A stretch of DNA of 7,241 nucleotides from the NCBI GenBank assembly GCA_003818675.1, contig RPPD01000105.1, forward strand, positions 1 through 7,241, in the 5' to 3' direction. The notes under the pieces are model-generated. The model saw nothing but the letters and a program-made list of their open reading frames with translations, was not told the origin of the DNA and did not search any database. The translations under genes and the position numbers were made by a program. Each line of letters opens with the position of its first letter. Position 1 is the first letter of the stretch. Shown piece by piece: positions 1 to 6,154 of this stretch. The DNA comes from Spirochaetaceae bacterium (GTDB lineage Bacteria > Spirochaetota > Spirochaetia > SZUA-6 > RPPD01).

Positions 1-1
1 A

Positions 2-835
2 GCAGGCTCAGGGATAGCTGCCTATAACCAGTATATACAGACAGATGCGGACATCAACCCGGGCAACTCGGGCGGCGCCCTGTTGAATGTGCGCGGGGAG
101 ATCATCGGCATCAACACATGGATTGCTTCCCAGACCGGGGCAAGCGCGGGTGTGGGTTTTGCAATTCCCATCAACAATATCAAAAAGGTCATGGAAGATT
201 TCCTTTCCAAGGGACGCGTTGAGTATGGATGGCTCGGCGTGGGGATCGATGACCCGACAGACCAGGCTTTTCCCGGAGTTGCGGAGGATCTGGGCATCAA
301 GGGCAAAAAAGGCACCATGGTAATTTCTGTCTACAAGGGATCACCCGCGGACAGGGACGGGATTATTCCCGGAGATTACATCATCCGTGTTGACAACACC
401 AATATCAATGACGCAAACCATTTGACACGCATAGTGGGTAATCTGCCTCCAAACAGGGCGGTGACGTTCCAGATAATCCGCGATAAAAAGGAAATGACCG
501 TGCGGGTCACGCTTGTTGCACGCGATTCCGAGGACAAGGTGCGTTCCAATACCTCGGTCTGGCCTGGATTTACAGCCGTGCGCATGAATGACGATATCCG
601 CAAGCGGCTGGATGTGCCTCACACTGTCGCAGGAATGTTCGTATCATTTGTAACCCAGGGTTCCCAGGCTGAAGCTGCAGGACTTAAAGCTGGAGACATT
701 GTCATGAAAATCAATGACACCCAGGCCGGGAGCACGCTTGATTTCTACCGCGCGCTTAATGACAGGAGCAAGGGAGACATGATATTGCGCATCTGGAGAA
801 ACAAAAAGGAAATAATACTGGGTATCGTAAGATAG
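2..835 (+). CDS. htrA: HtrA/DegP-family periplasmic serine protease, C-terminal part (5' end outside window)
   Basis: This is an envelope quality-control protease that degrades or refolds damaged exported proteins. The visible 277 residues open inside the trypsin-like domain: '[16 protein letters not shown]' holds the catalytic Ser (residue 23 here, codon 68-70), and '[10 protein letters not shown]' closes the protease fold. Two PDZ domains follow. PDZ1 (about residues 75-173) starts at 'YGWLGV' and contains '[15 protein letters not shown]'. PDZ2 (about 186-277) contains '[17 protein letters not shown]'. The frame is open from base 2 and ends in TAG at 833-835. The catalytic His and Asp, and the signal or anchor sequence, lie upstream of the window, so anchoring cannot be judged. 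The protease-PDZ-PDZ order is that of DegP/DegQ/MucD, and the linker and PDZ2 wording resemble treponemal HtrA. No internal start should be used, because the protein continues leftwards. No convincing terminator follows, so some read-through into the lipoprotein gene is possible. Confidence 0.95.
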   Translation, partial: AGSGIAAYNQYIQTDADINPGNSGGALLNVRGEIIGINTWIASQTGASAGVGFAIPINNIKKVMEDFLSKGRVEYGWLGVGIDDPTDQAFPGVAEDLGIKGKKGTMVISVYKGSPADRDGIIPGDYIIRVDNTNINDANHLTRIVGNLPPNRAVTFQIIRDKKEMTVRVTLVARDSEDKVRSNTSVWPGFTAVRMNDDIRKRLDVPHTVAGMFVSFVTQGSQAEAAGLKAGDIVMKINDTQAGSTLDFYRALNDRSKGDMILRIWRNKKEIILGIVR

Positions 836-862
836 GTTTTTTATGCAAAAACCCGTGGAAAC

Positions 863-893
863 TTGAGCTTTATTGAAGATATTGCTGTATAAT
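863..893 (+). promoter_or_regulatory. Probable sigma-70-type promoter of the lipoprotein gene
   Basis: A perfect -10 hexamer, TATAAT, lies at 888-893. A partial -35, TTGAGC, lies at 863-868, giving a rather long 19-bp spacer. Transcription would start near 900 and leave a leader of about 28 nt before the ATG at 928. The -10 is strong. The weak -35 and long spacer mean the promoter may rely mainly on its -10 or on an activator. Confidence 0.55.
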
Positions 894-909
894 AATGATA
901 ATAATCATT
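890..909. promoter_or_regulatory. Fur-box-like palindrome over the lipoprotein promoter start
   Basis: AATGAT-AATA-ATCATT (894-909) is a perfect 6-bp inverted repeat with a 4-bp spacer, in an A/T-rich context that overlaps the -10 and the expected start point. It contains GATAAT and ATCATT, the building blocks of the Fur-family box (GATAATGATAATCATTATC), but its central spacing is 3 bp longer than in the classical 19-mer. A repressor bound here would block transcription. Assignment to Fur, PerR, Zur or a DtxR-like regulator is inference, and simple AT-rich chance is a real alternative. Confidence 0.3.
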
Positions 910-927
910 TTATTAGGAGGAAATACG

Positions 928-1350
928 ATGAAGAATTTTGTACGCATTATCTTTTTGGCATTATCCGCTCTTGCGGTATTTGCCGGGCTTTCATCCTGTG
1001 AACTGTTTATTGACGGGACAATTTCAGCTATTGCCAACGACGTTCTGGTAGCTGATGGTGTTACATTGTATCTGATTGTGACAGACTCAGGCTTTAATCC
1101 GGTTGCTGGCGGGTCGGACACATTTTTGACGGGAGACGCAAGTATTCTCGCGCTTGACTCAAGCACATTTCTCCCGTTTTCTGGGGAGGCAGGAGAAACC
1201 TACTATGTCATGCTTTATATTGATGTCGATGGAGATGTAGTTATGGACTCAGGTGACTATACGCTCGGCGGCTTGGGTTTTGATACTGTTGAAGTTGATG
1301 GGGACATGACCTTGTATTATGGTGATAGTGATTTTGTAGCGGTCCCATAA
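928..1350 (+). CDS. Small acidic lipoprotein, function unknown
   Basis: The product is a 140-aa exported lipoprotein of no recognised family. The start at ATG 928 is chosen because AGGAGG (915-920) sits 7 nt upstream and a clean signal peptide begins there; the in-frame ATG at 895 has no RBS. Residues 1-23 form a signal peptide (K2, R6, hydrophobic core 7-21) ending in the lipobox L-S-S-C with lipidated Cys24, so the protein should be processed by Lgt and signal peptidase II and anchored in a membrane. The mature part (24-140) has 17 Asp and 4 Glu but no Lys, Arg or His. Residues 99-110 ('DVDGDVVMDSGD') have acidic residues at positions 1, 3, 5, 9 and 12, as in EF-hand or dockerin Ca-binding loops. 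The rest looks beta-rich with alternating hydrophobics and Gly/Asp turns. The gene has its own promoter and terminator, so it is probably monocistronic. A calcium or metal-binding surface role is inference only. Confidence 0.85.
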   Translation: MKNFVRIIFLALSALAVFAGLSSCELFIDGTISAIANDVLVADGVTLYLIVTDSGFNPVAGGSDTFLTGDASILALDSSTFLPFSGEAGETYYVMLYIDVDGDVVMDSGDYTLGGLGFDTVEVDGDMTLYYGDSDFVAVP

Positions 1351-1372
1351 GCTTGGATTTTATTGTTGTTTG

Positions 1373-1407
1373 GCCCGGCCGCAGAAAAATGCGGTCGGGC
1401 TTTTTTT
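1373..1407 (+). terminator. Strong intrinsic terminator after the lipoprotein gene
   Basis: An 11-bp GC-rich stem (1373-1383 with 1390-1400, one G-U pair) encloses the loop GAAAAA and is followed directly by T7 (1401-1407). It ends the rightward lipoprotein transcript 22 nt after the stop codon. The T-run overlaps the TAA stop of the convergent response regulator gene (1406-1408). Read leftwards the hairpin also forms just past that stop, but it is followed by CAAACAACAA rather than a T-run, so it should terminate poorly in that direction. Confidence 0.92.
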
Positions 1408-2113
1408 ATTTCTCAAACTTGTATCCCACGGTGTGAACAGTGAGTATGTGCCTGGGTTTGGCAGGGTCATCCTCGATCTTCTGCCTTAACTTGGCTATGT
1501 GCTGGTCGAGCGTGCGGGTTGTGCCGCCATACTGGATGCCCCAGACTTCGTCAAGAAGGACATTGCGGTCAAGAATCTCGGAAGTATGATTGTACATGTA
1601 TTGCAGCAGAAATATCTCGCGCGCGGAGAGCTTTTGTTCATTTTTCCCTTTTTTGAATGTAAATGTTTTGGGGTCAACGGTTATTTCACCAAATGAAAAG
1701 GGCTTGTCGTTTTTCTTTGCACTCTTTGTCTGTTTTCCCGCCTGGTTCACCCTGCGCAGATGAGCGCGCACGCGGGCCATGAGTTCCTTTATGCCAAATG
1801 GTTTTACAATATAGTCATCCGCGCCAAGTTCAAGACCTATCACCTTGTCCATCTCCTCGCCTTTGGCCGTGAGCATGAGAATTGGTGTCGCCTCATCTTC
1901 CTTTCGGATCTCACGGCAGACATCATATCCTGATTTTTCAGGCATCATAAGATCCAGCACAATGAGGTCAGGCTTTTTTTTGCCATAGGCTGCCAATGCC
2001 TCGTTTCCATTGCGTGCGGTTACAACCAAAAAGCCCTCGCTTGACAGAAGGTCAGTAAGTCCGCGGAGAATTGTTGTATCGTCTTCTGCTATCAAAATTA
2101 ACTGGTGTGCCAT
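1406..2113 (-). CDS. OmpR/PhoB-family response regulator
   Basis: This 235-aa cytoplasmic transcription factor should be phosphorylated by the kinase encoded just upstream. The receiver domain (about 4-120) has the acidic pocket E10/D11/D12, phospho-acceptor D54 in 'VLDLMMP', switch Thr82 and conserved Lys104 in 'KPF'. A Lys-rich linker (about 122-137) leads to the winged-helix DNA-binding domain (about 138-235), with the recognition-helix region 'TTRTLDQHIAKLRQKIE' and C-terminal hairpin 'HTVGYKFEK'. Length and architecture are standard for the family. The start ATG at 2113 follows the strong Shine-Dalgarno GAGGTGAT (2123-2116). The kinase stop codon TGA (2119-2117) lies inside that Shine-Dalgarno, with 3 nt between the stop and this ATG, so translational coupling is expected. 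Family members bind direct repeats with about 10-11-bp phasing, and such repeats occur upstream of the operon at 4422-4447. The signal and regulon are not deducible. Confidence 0.95.
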   Translation of the reverse strand: MAHQLILIAEDDTTILRGLTDLLSSEGFLVVTARNGNEALAAYGKKKPDLIVLDLMMPEKSGYDVCREIRKEDEATPILMLTAKGEEMDKVIGLELGADDYIVKPFGIKELMARVRAHLRRVNQAGKQTKSAKKNDKPFSFGEITVDPKTFTFKKGKNEQKLSAREIFLLQYMYNHTSEILDRNVLLDEVWGIQYGGTTRTLDQHIAKLRQKIEDDPAKPRHILTVHTVGYKFEK

Positions 2114-2115
2114 GT

Positions 2116-2123
2116 ATCACCTC
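2116..2123 (-). promoter_or_regulatory. Ribosome binding site of the regulator, overlapping the kinase stop codon
   Basis: GAGGTGAT (read on the minus strand) matches the 16S anti-Shine-Dalgarno region over 8 nt. It contains the kinase TGA and stands 2 nt from the regulator ATG. Ribosomes finishing the kinase would sit on the start site of the regulator, a common way to couple partner output. Confidence 0.8.
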
Positions 2124-4354
2124 TTGCCGGAATTGAGTCTGTTTGTGGAGAGCGGAATTGAAAACTGGAAAATACTTCCGCCGCCTTCGCGTTCAAGAAC
2201 GCGGATGCTCCCGTTGTGGTCACGGACAATTCTGTTGACAATGGCCAGGCCCAGGCCTGACCCTTGAGTTTTTGTATTGATTGAATCATCAATTCTGTAA
2301 AAGGCCTTGAAAATCTTTTTTGTGGCCCATGATGGTATGCCCGGTCCGCGGTCCGCGACTGTTACAACTGCGGCCTTTGCTTCACGCGAAACAGACACAT
2401 CAATGGCTTTTCCCGTTTCAGCATATTTTTCCGCATTGGAGATGAGGTTGATGATAACGCGGGTTATGGATTCAGGGCAAAAAGTACAGGTGAGTTTTTT
2501 CACGCGTGATGAAAAGCTCACAAAGAAGCTTTCCTTCTCAAGACGGAGCCTTTCGGCCTCAACAACATCGCGGACTGTTGTGACAAGGTCGGCATTCTGC
2601 ATCTGGTAACGCTTGCGGTTGCCTGACATGGCCTGAAAATCCAGCACATTGGCGATGAGCCTTGAGAGCCGCTCTGTTTCGGAGAGCATGAGGCCCAGAT
2701 ACTCGTTCTGTTTTTCCCGGGCCACACGCACTCCGGTCGCAAGCATTTCAGCGAAGAGGCGGATGGATGTGAGCGGGGTTTTGAGTTCATGGCTGACATT
2801 GGCGACAAAGCTCGTTTTCTGTTCTGCCATGCGTATCTCGCCCATGAGAAAGACAATGATTATGATGCCTCCTGCAAGAAGGAATAAAAGCAGGCAGCTG
2901 ATGATGATCCAGAGTGTTGAGGTGGTGGCCTGGGCGCGTTCCTCTATAAAGCCGGGATCCAGAAAATAGGCCGCGGCTTCCCAGCGCGGAAGAGTTTCGG
3001 AGATTTCCTTTGCCACAAAAGGAAATCGAAGATCAGGGTCTGTGTCCTGCATTGGTGAAAGAGGCAAGGCGTTTTCATCAAGGACCAAAAGCAATCGTGT
3101 GTCTGTACGCGGTACAGGAAGTATTTTGATGATGCGGCTCCGGATTGCATCCATGTTGACAACGCATCCGATTATGTTGCCTTCGCTGCTTTTTTTCCAG
3201 AAGAGAACAGTGAAGCGATCGCCATCGATGCGGGCAAAAAGACCGCGCTTTTTACCCGCTGTGATTTCCGCGAATGTGCCCGAAGCCAAAATGTGCACTG
3301 ATCGTTCTTCCGTGACTTCCGCGGGTTTGTTCTGCCCGACTGTAACTGTGCGCTGGAGTATCTGCGCGCCTTCTTCTTCGGCCTGTTCGTAGACTCTTTC
3401 CCTGACTGATGGGTTGAGTTCAAAGGCATTAAGAGCTTCCTGTTTTGTCTTCTCCTCGGTATACAGGCTCCTTCCCATTGATACGGATGATTCATCCTGG
3501 CTCTGTGGAACCATTGCCTTTTTTACTGTGGATGAAGGGCTGGTTGTTACGCTCCTCTGGTCAGCGGCTGCGCCAGAGACTGCATCCGTTGCTCCAGAGG
3601 TTTTTTCCTCTATCAATCCGGCAGAAGCAATATCCAGGTCTTGTGCCCGACTCACGTCATCAGGACGACTTTGGGAGAAATCCTTCTCCCGTGTTTGGGA
3701 TTCTGCGACTGATGGCTGGATGTCTTTCCTGAAATAGCCAAAGGAATCCTCGCGCTTTTCAGACGTCTCCGGGATCGCTTCTGTTTGCGTTGTCTGGGTC
3801 TGGACGGACGGGGCGGAAGCTGCGCGCTCCTTTTCACGATCTGTTGCGAATTGAGTGGTGTTTGCGAGTTCGCGATATTCATAGGCCACGTTTTTTACAA
3901 TAGGCACGGAGACATTGCCCTTAAGAACAGCGGCGTTTGCTGCGAGGAATGTCTTCTCGTTTGCAGTGAGGTTCTTTGACGCGTCAGGCCAGAGAACTTC
4001 ACCCCTGGATGACACGGCAAAGATCAGGTCAACTAGAGATTGATCATCGCGGCGGGCCGACTGAAGTGGAAAAGGCTTGAAAGTCTCAGGAAAGGCCAGG
4101 GCTTTGTCCAGTTCATCCTCAATTGCCGTGAGTTCCTGCTGGATCAATGACGCGGAATTGGAAACCTCGGCAGACATGGAGACCGACAGGGTTTTTTCCA
4201 GGAAGGCCTCTTCCCGCTCAAGCGCGCGAAACGCGAGAAAACCGAGGACGCTGCCAGGGATAAAAATCACAAGCGCGAAAAGCGTCACCAGCACAAGTCT
4301 GAAGTGCCTGCGGACGAATGAAAGAAAACCCTGTTTTACCATCTCGTTTCCCAT
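2117..4354 (-). CDS. Membrane sensor histidine kinase with a long extracytoplasmic region
   Basis: The product is a 745-aa inner-membrane kinase paired with the regulator that follows it. TM1 spans about residues 19-42 and TM2 about 481-504, leaving roughly 440 residues outside the membrane. Within that region, 43-90 is a helical, charged stretch; 171-305 is Ser/Thr/Gln/Glu-rich and predicted disordered by eye ('VQTQTTQTEA'); and about 340-475 looks folded, possibly a Cache-like sensor. There is no HAMP domain: TM2 runs almost directly into HisKA. The phospho-acceptor is His522 in 'NVSHELKTPLTSIRLFAEML'. The ATPase domain shows the N box (N636-Y644, 'NLISNAEKY'), G1 ('DRGPGIP', 668-674), F box ('FKAFYRIDD', 682-690) and G2 ('GSGLGLAIV', 698-706), so all catalytic motifs are intact. 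The start at ATG 4354 follows AAAAGG 4 nt upstream and puts a short basic segment before TM1. The frame stays open to 4816, but that part is antisense to rtcB. ATG 4342 is a weaker alternative. The ligand is unknown. Confidence 0.93.
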   Translation of the reverse strand: MGNEMVKQGFLSFVRRHFRLVLVTLFALVIFIPGSVLGFLAFRALEREEAFLEKTLSVSMSAEVSNSASLIQQELTAIEDELDKALAFPETFKPFPLQSARRDDQSLVDLIFAVSSRGEVLWPDASKNLTANEKTFLAANAAVLKGNVSVPIVKNVAYEYRELANTTQFATDREKERAASAPSVQTQTTQTEAIPETSEKREDSFGYFRKDIQPSVAESQTREKDFSQSRPDDVSRAQDLDIASAGLIEEKTSGATDAVSGAAADQRSVTTSPSSTVKKAMVPQSQDESSVSMGRSLYTEEKTKQEALNAFELNPSVRERVYEQAEEEGAQILQRTVTVGQNKPAEVTEERSVHILASGTFAEITAGKKRGLFARIDGDRFTVLFWKKSSEGNIIGCVVNMDAIRSRIIKILPVPRTDTRLLLVLDENALPLSPMQDTDPDLRFPFVAKEISETLPRWEAAAYFLDPGFIEERAQATTSTLWIIISCLLLFLLAGGIIIIVFLMGEIRMAEQKTSFVANVSHELKTPLTSIRLFAEMLATGVRVAREKQNEYLGLMLSETERLSRLIANVLDFQAMSGNRKRYQMQNADLVTTVRDVVEAERLRLEKESFFVSFSSRVKKLTCTFCPESITRVIINLISNAEKYAETGKAIDVSVSREAKAAVVTVADRGPGIPSWATKKIFKAFYRIDDSINTKTQGSGLGLAIVNRIVRDHNGSIRVLEREGGGSIFQFSIPLSTNRLNSGKR

Positions 4355-4383
4355 GATACCTTTTAAGCGTGTCTCCTGCAAGA

Positions 4384-4389
4384 AGTATA
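4384..4389 (-). promoter_or_regulatory. Candidate -10 of the kinase-regulator operon
   Basis: TATACT, read leftwards, is a 5/6 match to the -10 consensus and would give a start near 4377, 23 nt before the kinase ATG. No -35 consensus is present at 16-18 bp spacing (CACAAC at 17 bp). This is typical of promoters that need an activator, and the TTTACA repeats begin about 33 bp upstream of this -10. Confidence 0.4.
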
Positions 4390-4421
4390 CGGTTATTTGC
4401 CTGTTGGTTGTGTCACATGCC

Positions 4422-4447
4422 TGTAAATCATTGTAAAAAGATGTAAA
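4422..4447. promoter_or_regulatory. Three direct repeats TGTAAA (TTTACA leftwards) at exact 10-bp phase; putative response-regulator box
   Basis: TGTAAA occurs at 4422-4427, 4432-4437 and 4442-4447, each separated by 4 bp, with a degenerate fourth unit CGTACA at 4452-4457. Toward the kinase gene this reads TTTACA-N4-TTTACA-N4-TTTACA. OmpR/PhoB-family regulators bind direct repeats at about 10-11-bp phase (E. coli PhoB TGTCA units; Bacillus PhoP TTAACA-like units). Position relative to the kinase -10 (repeats roughly 33-63 bp upstream of it) suits an activator. The array is also 19-44 bp before the rtcB ATG and could act on both genes. Binding by the neighbouring regulator is inference. Phased A-runs that bend DNA are the main alternative. 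Confidence 0.5.
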
Positions 4448-4465
4448 AACCCGTACATTGGAAAA

Positions 4466-5701
4466 ATGGAGTGGGAGAAAAAAGAAGAGGGGTTCCGCGT
4501 TCCAATAAAATCCTGGTGCGCAAATGTTGAGCCGGGCGCGCTCGCGCAGGCAGGAGACCTCGCGAGGCATTCCAGGGTCTTCCGTCATGTGGCCCTCATG
4601 CCTGACTGCCACCAGGGTTATGGCATGCCGATAGGAGGGGTGATCGCCTGCATGGATGCGATAATTCCAAATGCTGTGGGCGTGGACATAGGTTGCGGCA
4701 TGGGCGCGGTAAGGACCAATATCCCGGCAGAAAGTGTTGATGAAAAAATAATCAGGCAGATATTGAATCAGGCCAGAACAAGAATTCCCCTTGGCGAGGG
4801 GCATGCACACAGGCATTCGGTGGCATGGCAGGGTTTTGATGAATATCCTGACCGTGCAGAATTTGTACCTGGCAGGACTCTCAGCCCTGCATGGTGTGAT
4901 TCAGCCTGCTGGGATCTTGCCCGGCGAAACCTTGGCACATTGGGGGGTGGGAATCATTTCATTGAGCTTCAGAAAGGGGATGACGGATTCCTTTGGCTGA
5001 TGCTTCATTCAGGATCCAGAAATCTTGGCTACAGAATAGCAGCTGTGTACCACAAGACCGCGCAAGCGCAAAACGGGAAGATGCGCCAGGACATTCCGTC
5101 GCGAGACCTTGCCTTTCTGGAAACGGAAAGTGACGATGGCGCCGCCTACATCAGGGACATGGGGTTTGCGCTTTCATACGCGAGAGAGAACCGCAGAATT
5201 ATGATGGAGGTTTTAAAGGACGCAGTCTGTATTTCGATTGGTGATGTTGAGTTCACATTTGAGGCCAATATCCACCACAATTATGCGGCCCTGGAGACTC
5301 ATTTCGGAAAAAATGTCTGGGTGCACCGCAAGGGCGCTACCAGCGCAAAAAAAGCCGAGACCGGGATTATTCCCGGGAGCATGGGGACAGAGAGCTATAT
5401 TGTCACAGGCAAGGGCAACCCGGAATCCTTCATGTCCTGCTCGCATGGGGCTGGCAGGAAAATGGGCAGGATGGATGCTTGCAGGAATCTTTCAGTGGAG
5501 GAATGCCGCAAGGCAATGCAGGGAATTGTCTATGACGGCTTTCACCGCGTGGCCGGCCGCATGAAAAAAAAGCATGGGGACCTTTTTGATCTTGAGGAGG
5601 CGCCCCTGGCCTACAAGGACATCAGGAGTGTGATCAGGGACGAGGCTGACCTGGTGACGCCTGCGGTAAGACTTTTGCCACTGGGAGTGCTAAAAGGGTA
5701 A
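4466..5701 (+). CDS. rtcB: RtcB family RNA-splicing ligase
   Basis: RtcB joins RNA 2',3'-cyclic phosphate or 3'-phosphate ends to 5'-OH ends, using GTP and Mn2+ through a His-GMP intermediate; bacteria use it in RNA repair. The 411 residues match the usual bacterial length (E. coli 408) and the characteristic blocks occur in order: 'MPDCHQGYGMPIGGV' (45-59); 'VGVDIGCGM' with metal ligands D74 and C77; 'GTLGGGNHFIEL' with N162 and H163; 'LHSGSRNLG' with H180; 'NIHHNYA' (267-273); 'HRKGATSA' (286-293); 'PGSMGTESYIVTGKG' (302-316); and 'SCSHGAGR' with H326, the expected guanylylated histidine. All active-site residues appear intact. The start is the ATG at 4466, with only a weak RBS (TTGGA 4 nt away), suggesting modest translation. 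It stands alone: no RtcA cyclase, archease or RtcR regulator is nearby. It is divergent from the kinase gene and ends in its own terminator. Confidence 0.96.
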   Translation: MEWEKKEEGFRVPIKSWCANVEPGALAQAGDLARHSRVFRHVALMPDCHQGYGMPIGGVIACMDAIIPNAVGVDIGCGMGAVRTNIPAESVDEKIIRQILNQARTRIPLGEGHAHRHSVAWQGFDEYPDRAEFVPGRTLSPAWCDSACWDLARRNLGTLGGGNHFIELQKGDDGFLWLMLHSGSRNLGYRIAAVYHKTAQAQNGKMRQDIPSRDLAFLETESDDGAAYIRDMGFALSYARENRRIMMEVLKDAVCISIGDVEFTFEANIHHNYAALETHFGKNVWVHRKGATSAKKAETGIIPGSMGTESYIVTGKGNPESFMSCSHGAGRKMGRMDACRNLSVEECRKAMQGIVYDGFHRVAGRMKKKHGDLFDLEEAPLAYKDIRSVIRDEADLVTPAVRLLPLGVLKG

Positions 5702-5710
5702 AGAACGCCA

Positions 5711-5723
5711 CCGAGTGTATTAA
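5711..5723. repeat. 13-bp direct repeat CCGAGTGTATTAA, left copy
   Basis: This is identical to 6155-6167. The two copies bracket the pectinesterase remnant and repeat at a distance of 444 bp. A related inverted segment, GTTAATAC (5742-5749), lies beside this copy and creates the terminator hairpin. The origin is unknown: target-site duplication, recombination scar or a family of genomic repeats. Confidence 0.75.
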
Positions 5724-5760
5724 GCTGTCGCCTCGACCAGCGTTAATACGCCGGTTTTTT
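5711..5760 (+). terminator. Intrinsic terminator of rtcB, built on one copy of the 13-bp repeat
   Basis: A long stem pairs 5711-5727 with 5738-5754 (16 pairs, one of them G-U, with single bulges at A5714 and G5742), loop 5728-5737, followed directly by T6 (5755-5760). It lies 10 nt after the rtcB stop. The 5' arm consists of the repeat CCGAGTGTATTAA plus GCTG. The 3' arm holds the stop codon of the opposing pectinesterase remnant (5743-5745). Read leftwards there is no T-run after the hairpin, so it should act mainly on rtcB. Confidence 0.8.
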
Positions 5761-6093
5761 CCTGCCCGAGTAGTTGTCAAAGGTAAGGATTGTTTTGGAG
5801 GCATCCTCGCCTATGAGGCAGATATTGGGCTTGGTGGCAGGAACAGTGATCACTTCCCTGTAGGTTCCGGCCTTGACAAGTACGTAGATGCGCTTGCCGG
5901 AATTGTCCGGAGCCGCAGTTACAGCTTCCTGTACTGTCATGTGTGAACCAGAACCGTCTTTGGCGACAGTAAAATCAAAACGTATCTTTGAAATTGAGGG
6001 ATTTGTCCAGGAATCTGCAAAAATAAATGCATTTGGAGAAGTCATGGATAAAATGATAAAAAACATGAATACTGCAAGGGTTTTGAATTCCAT
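5743..6093 (-). pseudogene. Truncated secreted pectinesterase (CE8 family), N-terminal remnant
   Basis: The 116-residue reading frame starts like a pectin methylesterase and stops early. Residues 1-26 are a signal peptide (K4, hydrophobic core 6-17, likely cleavage after 'AFIFA'). Residues 37-116 match the first parallel beta-helix turns of the family: 'FTVAKDGSGSHMTVQEAVTAAPDNS', 'IYVLVKAGTYREVITVPATKPN', 'LIGEDASKTILTFDNYSGRKKP'. A functional enzyme has about 300 or more residues, and the catalytic Gln/Asp/Asp/Arg set lies in the part that is missing, so no esterase activity is expected. The frame ends (TAA 5745-5743) inside the 3' arm of the rtcB terminator, so the end of the gene seems to have been replaced at that point. 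ATG 6093 is preceded by AGAGAGG (6107-6101) and a plausible promoter, so a secreted stub could still be made. The frame stays open upstream to 6351, but that part is antisense to the PilZ gene. Confidence 0.8.
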
Positions 6094-6112
6094 TAAAGTA
6101 CCTCTCTGAAAG

Positions 6113-6141
6113 ACTGTATTTGAATTTGCTTTTCTTATCAA
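6113..6141 (-). promoter_or_regulatory. Candidate promoter of the pectinesterase remnant
   Basis: Read leftwards, TTGATA (6141-6136) is separated by 17 bp from TACAGT (6118-6113): 5/6 and 4/6 matches to sigma-70 elements. Transcription would start near 6106, at the AGAGAGG ribosome binding site, leaving a very short leader. It lies between the two 13-bp repeats, so the fragment carries its own expression signals. Confidence 0.4.
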
Positions 6142-6154
6142 TATATTGCATTCG

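Noticed and set aside
835..853. GGTTTTT-TATGC-AAAAACC hairpin after htrA as a terminator
   Set aside because: The stem is mostly A-T, only 7 bp, and is not followed by a T-run on either strand in the right place, so it is too weak to call.
895..927. Upstream start for the lipoprotein at ATG 895
   Set aside because: It lies next to the -10 hexamer, has no RBS, and adds a tail before a clean signal peptide; ATG 928 has AGGAGG 7 nt upstream.
1373..1400. Bidirectional terminator serving the response regulator as well
   Set aside because: The hairpin forms on both strands, but leftwards it is followed by CAAACAACAATAAAA instead of a T-run, so only the rightward call is supported.
4355..4816. N-terminal extension of the kinase reading frame to 4816
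   Set aside because: It runs antisense through the start of rtcB, has no RBS at the upstream ATG, and would place about 150 unrelated residues before a normal TM1. ATG 4354 has an RBS and fits a usual kinase N-terminus.
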